The notes beneath the pieces were generated by a model, which worked only from the letters and a program-made list of their open reading frames with translations, was not told the DNA's origin and ran no database searches. Shown piece by piece: positions 17,673 to 25,655 of a stretch of DNA of 34,893 bases. The stretch comes from Candidatus Riflebacteria bacterium HGW-Riflebacteria-2 (lineage in GTDB: Bacteria; Muiribacteriota; Ozemobacteria; Ozemobacterales; Ozemobacteraceae): NCBI GenBank assembly GCA_002839435.1, contig PGYA01000050.1, forward strand, positions 1 to 34,893, written 5' to 3'. A program made the position numbers and the translations under genes. The first letter of the stretch is position 1; every line of letters begins with the position of its first letter.

Positions 17673-18506
17673 TCAACCTCCACCGCCGCGTTGCACTGAA
17701 TATGGTGAAACCGGTTTTGCCACCGGCAGATCCTTTGGATACCAGTCTTTGGTCTGGTTCAGACCATTTATGAATTCTTCAAAACTTACTTTGGTGCCAA
17801 GCGCGAGATTTGCCTTGGTCAGCTGCTCACGCAATTTGCCCGGATCGATACGACTTATCTGCTCGAACATCTCATAAGCACGCGAAACATCGTCGGCCAG
17901 AGGACCATAAACCTTGGAAAGTTTTTGCGCAGACAAAGCATAGTTTTTGAAAGCCTCGCGGAATTTTTCTTTATCGCCGGTGATCAGATATACTTCCATC
18001 AGGCCACCCCAGGCATGGAGTTCCTTGAAATGATTGTTATTGCTGTTACTCAGAGCCTTTGCATAAGCTTTTTCGGCAGCATCCAAGTTGCCCTCGTCAA
18101 ACAGCGAGTTAGCTTCGGCGATCATCGGGTCATCTTCAACCTCGATCATCTGTCTGGTTTCTTTGGGAATGTCAGGCGGCAGACTCAGCCGCCGAGGTAA
18201 TGCCTGCACCTTCGACCAGGCGCGCTCAAGCTCGGCTTCGATAGTCATTTCAACGGGATTCACCGCTGGTGCTACCGATTTGGAGCGTCCTGCCGCTCCT
18301 GGCCGTGAGGTTGACGTAAGATTGAAGGCAGACTGTCTACCAGGATCAGCGAGGCCAATCCTGGTGGTAACCGGCTGTTTATCTACAACTCTTGCGTGAA
18401 AATACAGATAAAGAATGGGAATCAGCAGCAGAACGATGCCTGCCACCAGAAATTTCGTATCACTGATATCAATCTTTCCCAGTGATTCTTTCAGGTCATT
18501 AGACAT
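17673..18506 (-). CDS. TPR-type membrane-anchored protein of the pseudopilin operon
   Basis: A 277-residue protein with one N-terminal membrane span (TKFLVAGIVLLLIPILYLYF) after a short cytoplasmic stretch. A Ser/Pro/Ala linker follows, then helical tetratricopeptide-like pairs. The clearest repeat is ANSLFDEGNLDAAEKAYAKA, followed by LMEVYLITGDKEKFREAFKN. The C-terminus ends in RGGGG. It is the first gene of a four-gene operon with the PilX-like and two pseudopilin genes, so a structural or assembly role in the pilus or secretion machine is likely, perhaps in the place of PilF- or PilO-like partners. SD GAGGAG lies six bases before the ATG. Confidence 0.72.
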   Translation of the reverse strand: MSNDLKESLGKIDISDTKFLVAGIVLLLIPILYLYFHARVVDKQPVTTRIGLADPGRQSAFNLTSTSRPGAAGRSKSVAPAVNPVEMTIEAELERAWSKVQALPRRLSLPPDIPKETRQMIEVEDDPMIAEANSLFDEGNLDAAEKAYAKALSNSNNNHFKELHAWGGLMEVYLITGDKEKFREAFKNYALSAQKLSKVYGPLADDVSRAYEMFEQISRIDPGKLREQLTKANLALGTKVSFEEFINGLNQTKDWYPKDLPVAKPVSPYSVQRGGGG

Positions 18507-18680
18507 ATGCGTCTCCTCATTTTTACATTGTACACTATTTTCTCTATCTCAGTAATGACCCTGAAAGATTTCACAGCTTTGAAATGTTATAGATGGTCAG
18601 GTTTACATAACACGGAATAAAATGATTTTGCTTTGCAACGTATCTTTTGTAACAATTGTGTAAAATTCGCAGTTTTCCTC
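18507..18680. other. Divergent intergenic region, pseudopilin operon and symporter
   Basis: AT-rich control region. A TACAAT hexamer on the minus strand just before the TPR gene may be part of a promoter, but I find no good -35 partner. No gene or repeat is visible. Confidence 0.4.
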
Positions 18681-18709
18681 TTGACGCACCGCAACATTTA
18701 TGGCAAAAT
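18681..18709 (+). promoter_or_regulatory. Probable promoter of the sodium:solute symporter
   Basis: TTGACG (18681-18686) and CAAAAT (18704-18709) with 17-base spacing; five and four of six match consensus. The ATG at 18700 falls between the boxes, which argues against it as the start codon. Confidence 0.5.
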
Positions 18710-18753
18710 CTGTTCATAAAAATATTGCAAGGCAAAATGGAGGAAAGCAAGCC

Positions 18754-20313
18754 GTGAGTCACACAGCTATGGTATGGTCGGCCCTTATTCTTTACGTTTC
18801 TGTAACCGTTTTTTTAACTGTTCGTGGGATGATGCGAACCAAAGACCTGGCGAGTTTTGCCGTTGGCAACCGCGATATTGGCCCGGCCTGGGTCGGTCTG
18901 TCTCTAACCGCGCAGCTCACCAGCGTTGCTACCTTTGTAGTCAATCCCGGTCTGGTTTACACATACGGACTCTCTGCCCTGCTCGGACTGGGTGTCGCCG
19001 CCGGCCTGGGAATCATTACCGGCCTGTGCGTTCTTTCCGGACCATTTAGGGCTGTTGGCGACAAGGTTAAGGCCTTAACAATTCCGCAATGGATTGGCGC
19101 CAGATATGAATCAAAATGGCTACGCCTCTTTTTTGCAGTCATCTCGCTTTCACTGATCAGCTTTATCGTTCTGATTGCCGTAGCGATTGCCCTCACGCTA
19201 TTCTCTCTGCTACAGCTTACTGATATAAGTCAGACTTCCTGGCTGGTAATCGGCATAATGGTTTTTGTCTTCAGCTACACTCTGCTGGGCGGCGCTAACA
19301 CATCGACCTATACCAACGCCATTCAGGCAGTAGTAATGCTGATCGTTGCACTCATCCTTATTGGCAGTGGTTACGAGAACTTTATCAGCGGCGAAGGCTT
19401 GCTGGCCAAGCTTAATACTATCAACCCGGCACTCTCATCACTTACCAACCCGAGTTCTCTCTACTTCCGCAATTTCTTCGAAGTATTTGTCTGCAATTTC
19501 GTCGTCGGCCTTGCAATCGTTTGCCAGCCGCATATCCTTGGCAAATCTCTGCTGCTGAAGGACGCAAGTCAGATCAAAACCTACCTGGCTGTTGCAATTA
19601 TTGCCGGCACAGCGTTTGTTTCGGTCATGTTAGTTGGCCTTTATGCGCGTGTCTCCATGATTGAAGTAGCCAGGATCGACATGGTCGTTCCCACCTACAT
19701 AGCCATGAATTTTTCATCGGCGACCCAGGTCTTGATAAGCATAGGTCTTCTCTGCGCTGGAATTTCGACGCTGGAAGGTTTGCTGCTGGCACTTTCGGCA
19801 ATTTTTTCAAGTGACATTTACCTGACGCTCAAGCCCATCAATCCTGAAACAAAAGAACAGGATCTCAAAAAGGCCCTGCTCTTCGGTAGAATTTCACTGG
19901 TCATCGTCGGCATAGGCTGCGTATTGCTGTCAATCTGGCAGCTTAGAAACCCGACCGGCGGTTCTGTTGCCATCTTCGCGCAATACGGCGTGTATCTCCT
20001 GTTCACCGCGACATTTCTGCCAATTGCCTGCGGCCTCTTCCTGCCGCGCGTAACCCGTGAAATGGTTGGTGCAGGCGTTATAGCTTCTACCGTCTTCTAT
20101 TTCGTGCCGGCAATAGTACATCGCTTTGCCCCGGATGCTCCATTCTTCTACATGGCCAACAACCCGGCCATTCTGGCCACATGTGGAATCGTAGCCGGCT
20201 GGGCTGTAGTTGGCGCCTGCCTGGTTCTACAAAAAAAGCAACCCGACCAGCTCGGCGCAGCAGCTGATCAGCTTGTTCCAGCCGAAGCAGTTCGGTCAGA
20301 CAACGACAGGTAA
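18754..20313 (+). CDS. Sodium:solute symporter (SSS family)
   Basis: A 519-residue transporter with about 13 membrane spans. SSS features are an N-terminal region with FAVGNRDIGPAWVGLSLTAQ, where the Gly-rich segment and the early polar break fit the Na+-coupled transporter core, and the later VFSYTLLGGANTSTYTNAIQ, the family's signature region with Gly and a conserved TD/TN-x-Q pattern. Substrate is not set by sequence. Its position beside ortAB and ord suggests an amino acid or related solute, but pantothenate, proline and monocarboxylate carriers share this fold. GTG at 18754 follows GGAGG by ten bases and is preferred over ATG 18700, which has no SD and lies inside the promoter. A terminator follows at 20328-20360. 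Confidence 0.88.
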   Translation: MSHTAMVWSALILYVSVTVFLTVRGMMRTKDLASFAVGNRDIGPAWVGLSLTAQLTSVATFVVNPGLVYTYGLSALLGLGVAAGLGIITGLCVLSGPFRAVGDKVKALTIPQWIGARYESKWLRLFFAVISLSLISFIVLIAVAIALTLFSLLQLTDISQTSWLVIGIMVFVFSYTLLGGANTSTYTNAIQAVVMLIVALILIGSGYENFISGEGLLAKLNTINPALSSLTNPSSLYFRNFFEVFVCNFVVGLAIVCQPHILGKSLLLKDASQIKTYLAVAIIAGTAFVSVMLVGLYARVSMIEVARIDMVVPTYIAMNFSSATQVLISIGLLCAGISTLEGLLLALSAIFSSDIYLTLKPINPETKEQDLKKALLFGRISLVIVGIGCVLLSIWQLRNPTGGSVAIFAQYGVYLLFTATFLPIACGLFLPRVTREMVGAGVIASTVFYFVPAIVHRFAPDAPFFYMANNPAILATCGIVAGWAVVGACLVLQKKQPDQLGAAADQLVPAEAVRSDNDR

Positions 20314-20327
20314 AATCACGCTAAAAT

Positions 20328-20360
20328 AAAAGAGGCTGTCCTGCATGGGCAGCCTCTTTT
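20328..20360. terminator. Terminator after the symporter, probably bidirectional
   Basis: AAAAGAGGCTG (20328-20338) pairs with CAGCCTCTTTT (20350-20360), with CC/GG closing a 5-base loop. T residues follow on the plus strand and A residues precede it, so it can serve the symporter and also the convergent ortB. Confidence 0.85.
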
Positions 20361-20406
20361 GTTTTAGCTTAACGAACTATGTCTATCAAGCAACCTTTTT
20401 GAAGCA

Positions 20407-21810
20407 CTAGATACTCTTAAGCGCTGCGTCGAGCCAGGCGAGATCTTTTTTGACATCGGCGGCGACAAAGCTACGATCGATGTCACTCCATTTATCGGGT
20501 GCCAGCTGTTTGGCCGCGTTCTTGAGATAAGAAACGCGCAGTTTTTCCATATCCTGCCGACGGCCTTTAACCTGGCTCAGATGCTCAGGAATAACAATGC
20601 TCTTGCCGTTGACTCCCTCTTCAGGGTTGCCACGCCGCACTTCGATGCCCATCTTGCGGGCAAATGCCAGTTGCGAATTGTGATGTTTGCCGGCGCCGGT
20701 ATATTCGGTCTCCTGCACAACGATGATCTGGTCATCGTTCATTTCGCGGGCCAGAGCGACAGCGCCGGTAACGCTGGTATTGCCGGCCGGACCCCGTTCG
20801 ATGCCTTCCATCTTGGCCAGCAACTCGGTTATGTAAAAGACTTCACCCTGATTTACCAGAACATAGTCATCCATGTAACGCATGCTGCGCGCAGCATTAC
20901 GCGGCACATCGACCCGGTCTGGCCAGGTTGCGAACGGTACGCCGAAACCGGTGTGACCGGTCGTAAAAGACTTACGATTAAAGTCACGATCAGAAGCCAT
21001 GTGCAAACCGGCAAGATCAACCGAGCAGGCAACAACCTGGGCCCGACAACCGGCAGCAAGCATGCCACGCGCCGTTCCAGTAAGGTTGCCGCCACCGGCA
21101 TGGGTAACCACAACGGCATCGGGGTCTTTTCCGGCTATGCTGCGTATCTGCATAACCAGCTCATTGCCAAGGCTTTCGACACCCTTGATCCCAAACGGTG
21201 TGTACAAAGAAGCATTAAAATAGCCCGTTTCTTCGAGGGTCAGAAGCAGGTAATAGAAAAGTTCGGGACCGACTGAAAGCTTAATGACCTCGGCGCCAAA
21301 AGCTTCACATTTGCGCCCTTTCTCAACGATTTCGGGCTGACCGATGCCGTGTGAGTCAAAAACTTCCTGAACGATTATACAGCGCAGACCACGCTGAGCC
21401 GCCTGAGAGGCAACTGCGGCGCCATAGTTGCCCGAAGTTGCGGCGATAACCCCCTTATACCCTTTTTGCGCTGCAACATAAGCCGAAATCGAAGCGCGGC
21501 GCGCTTTGAAACTGCCCGAAGCGTTGGCTGCCTCGTCTTTTAGAAAAATGCGAGCTCCTTTGCCGGGCGCGCTGATCTTTCTGACAGCCTGTGTCAGATT
21601 GTGCAATTCATACATTGGCGTATTGCCGACCTTGGTTTCGGCCTGAATTCTGATAATGTCTTGCAGCGTGAAACCACAGTCGTTCATCATTCTCTCGTAG
21701 TCAAAAGCCAGTTCGCCCTGGCGATAGACTTCGTAATCGAGGCCCATCGAAGATTTCATGATCTCGTTTTTGCGCGCCATCACGGCCTGATAAGTATTAT
21801 CCAGACTCAT
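20407..21810 (-). CDS. ortB: 2-amino-4-oxopentanoate thiolase, beta subunit
   Basis: A 467-residue PLP-dependent enzyme of the tryptophan-synthase-beta/threonine-synthase fold. With OrtA it cleaves 2-amino-4-oxopentanoate with CoA into acetyl-CoA and alanine in ornithine fermentation. The likely PLP lysine is K102 in NASGSFKARRA. The SGNYGAA segment (about 126-132) and the glycine-rich phosphate loop HAGGGNLTG (237-245) fit the family. Length matches known OrtB. Its ATG overlaps the TGA of ortA (ATGA), so translation is coupled. It converges on the symporter with a shared terminator. The ortA partner and the nearby ord make this assignment strong. Confidence 0.92.
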   Translation of the reverse strand: MSLDNTYQAVMARKNEIMKSSMGLDYEVYRQGELAFDYERMMNDCGFTLQDIIRIQAETKVGNTPMYELHNLTQAVRKISAPGKGARIFLKDEAANASGSFKARRASISAYVAAQKGYKGVIAATSGNYGAAVASQAAQRGLRCIIVQEVFDSHGIGQPEIVEKGRKCEAFGAEVIKLSVGPELFYYLLLTLEETGYFNASLYTPFGIKGVESLGNELVMQIRSIAGKDPDAVVVTHAGGGNLTGTARGMLAAGCRAQVVACSVDLAGLHMASDRDFNRKSFTTGHTGFGVPFATWPDRVDVPRNAARSMRYMDDYVLVNQGEVFYITELLAKMEGIERGPAGNTSVTGAVALAREMNDDQIIVVQETEYTGAGKHHNSQLAFARKMGIEVRRGNPEEGVNGKSIVIPEHLSQVKGRRQDMEKLRVSYLKNAAKQLAPDKWSDIDRSFVAADVKKDLAWLDAALKSI

Positions 21811-22091
21811 AACTCACCCCCCAGGCCGATGGTCAAAAGCTCTTCGATGGTTTCGCCAAAACTGTGCTCGTAATGGGGCCTTACAACTTTGAGTGTTCCG
21901 TGAATCTTGCGACCACTGAGCGTTCTTACCTCAGTTTCGCTGCCAAGTTCTGCCTCAGCGACGAGAAAACCCGCGACTCGCATGACATAGGGTGTAGCAC
22001 GGGTATCCTCGGGCACCTGCGGCGCCCTTTGTTCAGGGGTCAGTAGAATATTTTCAATTTCAACCCATGTTCCGGCCGGGACTTTACTCAT
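21807..22091 (-). CDS. ortA: 2-amino-4-oxopentanoate thiolase, alpha subunit
   Basis: A 94-residue protein, the small partner of OrtB. It has a beta-rich core (WVEIENILL, PYVMRVAGFLV, TLSGRKIHGTLKVV) and ends in a Gly-Glu-Leu tail. Size and partner match OrtA of clostridial ornithine pathways; the sequence alone would give only a moderate call. SD GGAGG lies eight bases before the ATG. It is the first gene of the ortAB operon and is divergent from ord across a 293-bp promoter region. Confidence 0.88.
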   Translation of the reverse strand: MSKVPAGTWVEIENILLTPEQRAPQVPEDTRATPYVMRVAGFLVAEAELGSETEVRTLSGRKIHGTLKVVRPHYEHSFGETIEELLTIGLGGEL

Positions 22092-22168
22092 ATCAGAAAC
22101 CTCCAGCTATGTGCTTTGATCAACCAGACATACCTGAACCGGCATATCAGAGTGTGTTAAAGGCCCAC

Positions 22169-22196
22169 ATTATAGCACTTGCCCGGTAAAGAGCAA
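22169..22196 (-). promoter_or_regulatory. Promoter of ortAB
   Basis: On the minus strand, a perfect TATAAT (22169-22174) with an extended -10 TGC just upstream, and TTGCTC (22191-22196) 16 bases before it. The start would lie about 75 bases before the ortA ATG. Confidence 0.65.
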
Positions 22197-22254
22197 GCGA
22201 ATCGTAGCAAACCGGCACAACCTGCCGCAATATCGCTTTTCTATTAAACTCATG

Positions 22255-22282
22255 TTGATATCCGTATCTTTTATAGTATACT
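22255..22282 (+). promoter_or_regulatory. Promoter of ord
   Basis: TTGATA (22255-22260) and TATACT (22277-22282), 16 bases apart, each matching consensus at five of six positions. The predicted leader to the GTG at 22385 is about 95 bases and includes a CTTTTCACGGTTGTGAAAAG hairpin (about 22303-22322). Confidence 0.65.
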
Positions 22283-22384
22283 TGCCCGTGAAGCACGAAG
22301 ACCTTTTCACGGTTGTGAAAAGATACTCAAGCAACAGTCTTCTGGAAAAGCTCAAAAGAATAATTCAACAACAGGAGAAATGAT

Positions 22385-23443
22385 GTGAAGAAAGAAAATG
22401 TTACCGTCGCGATCTGGGGATTTGGAGCCATGGGAAGTGGCATGGCAGAAGTATTGCTGCGCAAAAAAGGCGTAGAAATAGTCGGGGTCTGCGATATTCA
22501 CCCCGATCGTGCCGGCAAAAGCATGTTTGACGTGCTTGGTGTTCCCAGGGGCAATCATAAAGACGTAATAATTCAGAACGATATCAGCAAGGTCATCAGC
22601 AAGAAATCAGCAGACGTCGTTCTGCTGGCCACTGACAGTTTTACCAGCAAGGCTTTTGACAAAATCAAGCTGATAGTCGAGCTCGGCATCAACGTTATAT
22701 CGACAGCCGAAGAAATGGCTTATCCGAAAGCAAAAGAGCCAAAATTGACCGCCGAAATGGATCGTCTGGCCAGGGCCAACGGCGTCAGCATTCTCGGCAC
22801 CGGTATCAATCCCGGTCTGATAATGGATCTGCTTGTAGTTCTCATGTCAGGCGCCTGCACTGATGTTGAATTCGTCAAGGCCGAGCGTGTCAACAGCCTT
22901 TCTCCTTTCGGCCCGGCCGTCATGGAAGAACAGGGTGTCGGCATCTCTCTCGATGAATTCAACAAGAAAGCGAAAGAAGGCCATCTGGCCGGACACGTCG
23001 GCTTCAATGAGTCGATCAGCATGATCTGCGATGCCATCGGCTGGAAGCTTGACAAGGCTGTTGAACAGACCATGGCTCCTATCGTTTCCAACGTGCCGCG
23101 CAAAACCAAATACGCTGAAGTTAAACCCGGCGATGTTGCTGGCTGCACCATGAAGGGATTTGGTTATGTCAACGGCAAGCTGGCTGTTGAAATGATTCAT
23201 CCTCAGCAGATCGAGCCCGAACTCGAAGGCACCGACACTGGCGATTACGTAGTAATAAAAGGTACTCCAAACGTAAACCTCGCCAACAAGCCTGAAATTC
23301 CCGGCGGCATCGGCACCATAGCCATGTGCATCAACATGATTCCACAGGTTATCAATGCCAGACCAGGGCTGCACACCATGCTGGACCTGCCAGTTCCGCG
23401 CGCCATCATGGGCGACATGCGCGAACAGATTCACGATATATAA
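22385..23443 (+). CDS. ord: 2,4-diaminopentanoate dehydrogenase
   Basis: A 352-residue NAD(P)-dependent oxidoreductase that converts 2,4-diaminopentanoate to 2-amino-4-oxopentanoate in ornithine fermentation. The Rossmann fold starts at once with VAIWGFGAMGSGMAE (GFGAMG at 12-17) and the second strand ends in CDIHPDRAGK. Length and domain order fit Ord, a relative of dihydrodipicolinate reductase. The start is GTG at 22385, seven bases after AGGAG. An ATGATGTGA string overlaps it, so the two nearer ATGs encode only Met-Met and stop. Its product is the substrate of OrtAB encoded divergently. The upstream ornithine aminomutase genes (oraS, oraE) are not in this window. Confidence 0.92.
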   Translation: MKKENVTVAIWGFGAMGSGMAEVLLRKKGVEIVGVCDIHPDRAGKSMFDVLGVPRGNHKDVIIQNDISKVISKKSADVVLLATDSFTSKAFDKIKLIVELGINVISTAEEMAYPKAKEPKLTAEMDRLARANGVSILGTGINPGLIMDLLVVLMSGACTDVEFVKAERVNSLSPFGPAVMEEQGVGISLDEFNKKAKEGHLAGHVGFNESISMICDAIGWKLDKAVEQTMAPIVSNVPRKTKYAEVKPGDVAGCTMKGFGYVNGKLAVEMIHPQQIEPELEGTDTGDYVVIKGTPNVNLANKPEIPGGIGTIAMCINMIPQVINARPGLHTMLDLPVPRAIMGDMREQIHDI

Positions 23444-23450
23444 AAGCTTC

Positions 23451-23583
23451 TATATAAGAGCTCACTGAATCATTCCTATCTATGTCGGCTGCTCAGTCGG
23501 AATGCTTTTTCTTCAGCGATTCGCTTCGCTCACAAGCTTACGAAAAAGCACGCGCCTGAAATATTCAATGAGCTTTTGTATAT
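23451..23583. repeat. MITE-like element with terminal inverted repeats
   Basis: The ends form an imperfect inverted repeat of about 20 bases: TATATAAGAGCTCACTGAAT at the left and, on the reverse strand, TATACAAAAGCTCATTGAAT at the right. Inside, TGCTTTTTC (about 23503-23511) pairs with GAAAAAGCA (about 23542-23550), and CGATTCGCTTCGCTCACAAG shares its end with the window-start repeat. No coding capacity. Confidence 0.55.
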
Positions 23584-23623
23584 AAAAAGGCCGGCAGAAA
23601 CAATTGTTTCTGCCGGCCTTTTT
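23584..23623. terminator. Bidirectional terminator, perfect 40-bp palindrome
   Basis: AAAAAGGCCGGCAGAAACAA is followed directly by its exact reverse complement. The A run on one side and T run on the other give a strong terminator for ord (plus) and for the exported protein gene (minus, stop at 23637). Confidence 0.92.
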
Positions 23624-23636
23624 GCGTCAGCCAGCT

Positions 23637-24194
23637 TCAGGGTTGCAGATCGAGTGAAGAGCTGCCTTCGAGAGGTTCCGGGCCGGGAGTATCAGGCACT
23701 GCCAGCACATCATCGTCCAGGGCTGAATTCGGTTCTTCAGTATTCTCACAGGGGCATGTCGGGGCATCTTCTCTTGTGATCGCTCTGAAAGTAGTCCAGA
23801 TGCCACCTTCATCGCCGCTCGTGTGGTAACCGGAAATTTTTATACGCATACCACGCTTCAGAAAGCCATCGTCAGCGGGATGATTGAGAGAAACGCTGTA
23901 TTTTTCCTGTTTGCCGAGTTTAAGCCAGGGCATAGATCCGTCGGCTGGTTCAATTTCGCCATCGGCAACAGCCACGTTACAGTCCACCAGCTCGACAAAA
24001 TAGTGCGCCGGGAAAGTGCGATCGCCGCCAAGCGAACCGCTCATGCCCCACACACCTTTTTCGGTTCTTTCGGGCACCCACTCGATAACGGCGATCAGGC
24101 CTTCGACATCAAGTTCCGGCTGTGGTGCCATGGGAGAGGCCTTCAGCAGTATCGCCAGCGACAACATGAAAATCAGCAACAAAAAACGCTTCAT
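23637..24194 (-). CDS. Exported hypothetical protein
   Basis: A protein of 185 residues from the preferred start. It has a hydrophobic signal sequence (MKRFLLLIFMLSLAILLKAS), then a compact beta-rich domain (LIAVIEWVPERTEKGVWGMSG, HYFVELVDCNVAVADG, GMRIKISGYH) and an acidic, Pro-rich tail. The CPC of the tail (TCPCENTEEPN) could be oxidised or lipid-modified, but there is no lipobox at the N-terminus. No family is recognised. GGAGG six bases before ATG 24194 decides the start; upstream in-frame codons to 24233 add MNSYMTKDYWRLK, which spoils the signal peptide. Confidence 0.72.
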   Translation of the reverse strand: MKRFLLLIFMLSLAILLKASPMAPQPELDVEGLIAVIEWVPERTEKGVWGMSGSLGGDRTFPAHYFVELVDCNVAVADGEIEPADGSMPWLKLGKQEKYSVSLNHPADDGFLKRGMRIKISGYHTSGDEGGIWTTFRAITREDAPTCPCENTEEPNSALDDDVLAVPDTPGPEPLEGSSSLDLQP

Positions 24195-24265
24195 TTTCAA
24201 CCTCCAATAGTCCTTTGTCATATAAGAGTTCAAGAATTCAATTTAGTATATACTGCCTTCGTCGG

Positions 24266-24445
24266 GCTCTCGGCGTGATCTCATTCGCTACAACTCTCAC
24301 CAGGCGTAAGTGTTATTGAATAGCGATAGCTCTGCGTCAAAGGTGCCTGGCTCGGCCGAACTGCTCTATCCTGCGCAGTTCGACATAAGCACCTACCTGT
24401 GCAAAAAGTTTCCGCTCATGAGAAGCACGCCTGCGCCCTTAGTGT
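24266..24445. repeat. Dispersed intergenic repeat, copy A
   Basis: Positions 24266-24354 align with 25730-25817 over about 88 bases, including identical CGCTACAACTCTCACCAG, TGCGTCAA and GCCTGGCTCG blocks. Copy A then has an extra hairpin (CGAACTGC 24357-24364 with GCAGTTCG 24375-24382) before rejoining at AGTTTCCGCTCATGAGA. It fills most of the gap between the exported protein and the Sel1 gene; I see no gene in it. Confidence 0.6.
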
Positions 24446-24500
24446 GTCTGCTAAATCTGTTTTGTAGTCAGCTTGATTTTACTATGCAATTCAAATGTGA

Positions 24501-24510
24501 CAGAGGACTA
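24501..24510 (-). other. CAGAGGACTA motif, copy 3, overlapping a stop codon
   Basis: Third copy of the 10-mer. Its CTA (24508-24510) is the TAG stop of the Sel1-repeat gene on the minus strand. Confidence 0.35.
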
Positions 24511-25560
24511 GAGCACAGCTGAGAGAAACTTTAGCGCTATTGCTACCAGAAAAACAGTAAAGGCGCAGCCAAGACATCCGGTCTGCCCTTCGGGCTCTTC
24601 GAGGTCGGCAAGCTTGTTGCGGGCGGGCAGCGAACCATGCGCCGCCGCCTTTCTGAACCAGTATTTGGCTTTGTCATTGCTTTGCTCTACCCCGGTTCCC
24701 ATCAGGTAAAATTCTCCGAGATGAAACTGAGCCCGGGAATCTCCGGCGCGTGCCAGCTCCATCATAATTTTTGAAGCGACCTGGTTTTGGCCATTACGCA
24801 GGCAGCGAAATGCTTCGTCAATACCCTGCTTTTTGGCAGAAGTCTTATCGGGAGCTGCTGGCGCACTGTAAGACATCATATCGGGCTGTAGCGGAATAAT
24901 GGTCGCTTCTTCAAGCCGGACAGGCTGTTTTGCTTTCTTCTTTTCAGGCCGCTCCGGCGTTGCTGTGTTCAAAAAGTCGGCAGTTTTCTTGGTATCAGCA
25001 AACGACATTTTGACGACAATATCAGACGAGTCAGGCGCAGCCTGTGCCTCACGGGCGGCAGCTTCCTTTTTCCTGCTGTCACTCTCTCTGAGCGCATTTC
25101 CAGCGCTGTCGCCGGGTTCACGCTGTTTATAAGATGTCATTTCGGCGGCAGCGGCTTCAGCGGCGGCGGCAGCCTTGTCAGCCAAATCCTGCTTCAGATT
25201 CTGCCGGGCAGTTTTTTCGTCAGCGAGACCGGGAAATTCGCCAACATTGACACGAAAAACCGAGGCCCAGAGATCGACAATAGTTTCGGCAAGATGCGTG
25301 TCGAAACCCTCAAGTTCAGCAATTTTGCGGACAGTATCAGCCACGGCACCTTTATCGACGCGCTGTCCGGCTCTTATGCGCAAAGGGCGCAAAAGATTGG
25401 CCAGCAGCGGCCTGAAAATCACATCGAGATCTTCGCTGGCTTCAGCGCCAACCTTGTTGAGAATTTTCTCACGCAGGCGCTCAGGCACCTCGGTAATAGT
25501 TATACCGTAGCGGTTGGTCAGTTCGCACAACGCTTCTGACAGCTGTTCCAGATGCTTCAT
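24508..25560 (-). CDS. Sel1-repeat protein with C-terminal membrane anchor
   Basis: A protein of about 350 residues. An N-terminal helical domain (MKHLEQLSEALCELTNRYGI onward) is followed by an Ala/Glu/Lys-rich, probably coiled-coil or disordered linker. Next are Sel1-like repeats (AGDSRAQFHLGEFYLMGTGV, then EQSNDKAKYWFRKAAAHGSL), and the end is a hydrophobic segment (CLGCAFTVFLVAIALKFLSAVL) that looks like a tail anchor. Sel1 repeats mediate protein-protein contacts. The N-terminal part is unassigned. ATG 25560 is chosen because GGGAGAG lies six bases upstream; the ORF is open to 25575. It is flanked on both sides by copies of the same intergenic repeat and is divergent from the nuclease gene at 25966. 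Confidence 0.8.
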   Translation of the reverse strand: MKHLEQLSEALCELTNRYGITITEVPERLREKILNKVGAEASEDLDVIFRPLLANLLRPLRIRAGQRVDKGAVADTVRKIAELEGFDTHLAETIVDLWASVFRVNVGEFPGLADEKTARQNLKQDLADKAAAAAEAAAAEMTSYKQREPGDSAGNALRESDSRKKEAAAREAQAAPDSSDIVVKMSFADTKKTADFLNTATPERPEKKKAKQPVRLEEATIIPLQPDMMSYSAPAAPDKTSAKKQGIDEAFRCLRNGQNQVASKIMMELARAGDSRAQFHLGEFYLMGTGVEQSNDKAKYWFRKAAAHGSLPARNKLADLEEPEGQTGCLGCAFTVFLVAIALKFLSAVL

Positions 25561-25655
25561 CGGTCTCTCCCGCATCGGTCTGATAATTTTAACGACAGTT
25601 TAGCCGCAAAACGCAAAATTTACAACCCGCATAAAAATCTGTTCAGTACCATCGC

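Noticed and set aside
22847..23434. Antisense open frame of 195 codons in ord
   Set aside because: Fully within the well-supported ord gene and without domain or start signal.
24310..24522. Plus-strand open frame in the Sel1 downstream region
   Set aside because: It lies in the dispersed repeat with no SD or domain; repeat composition explains it.
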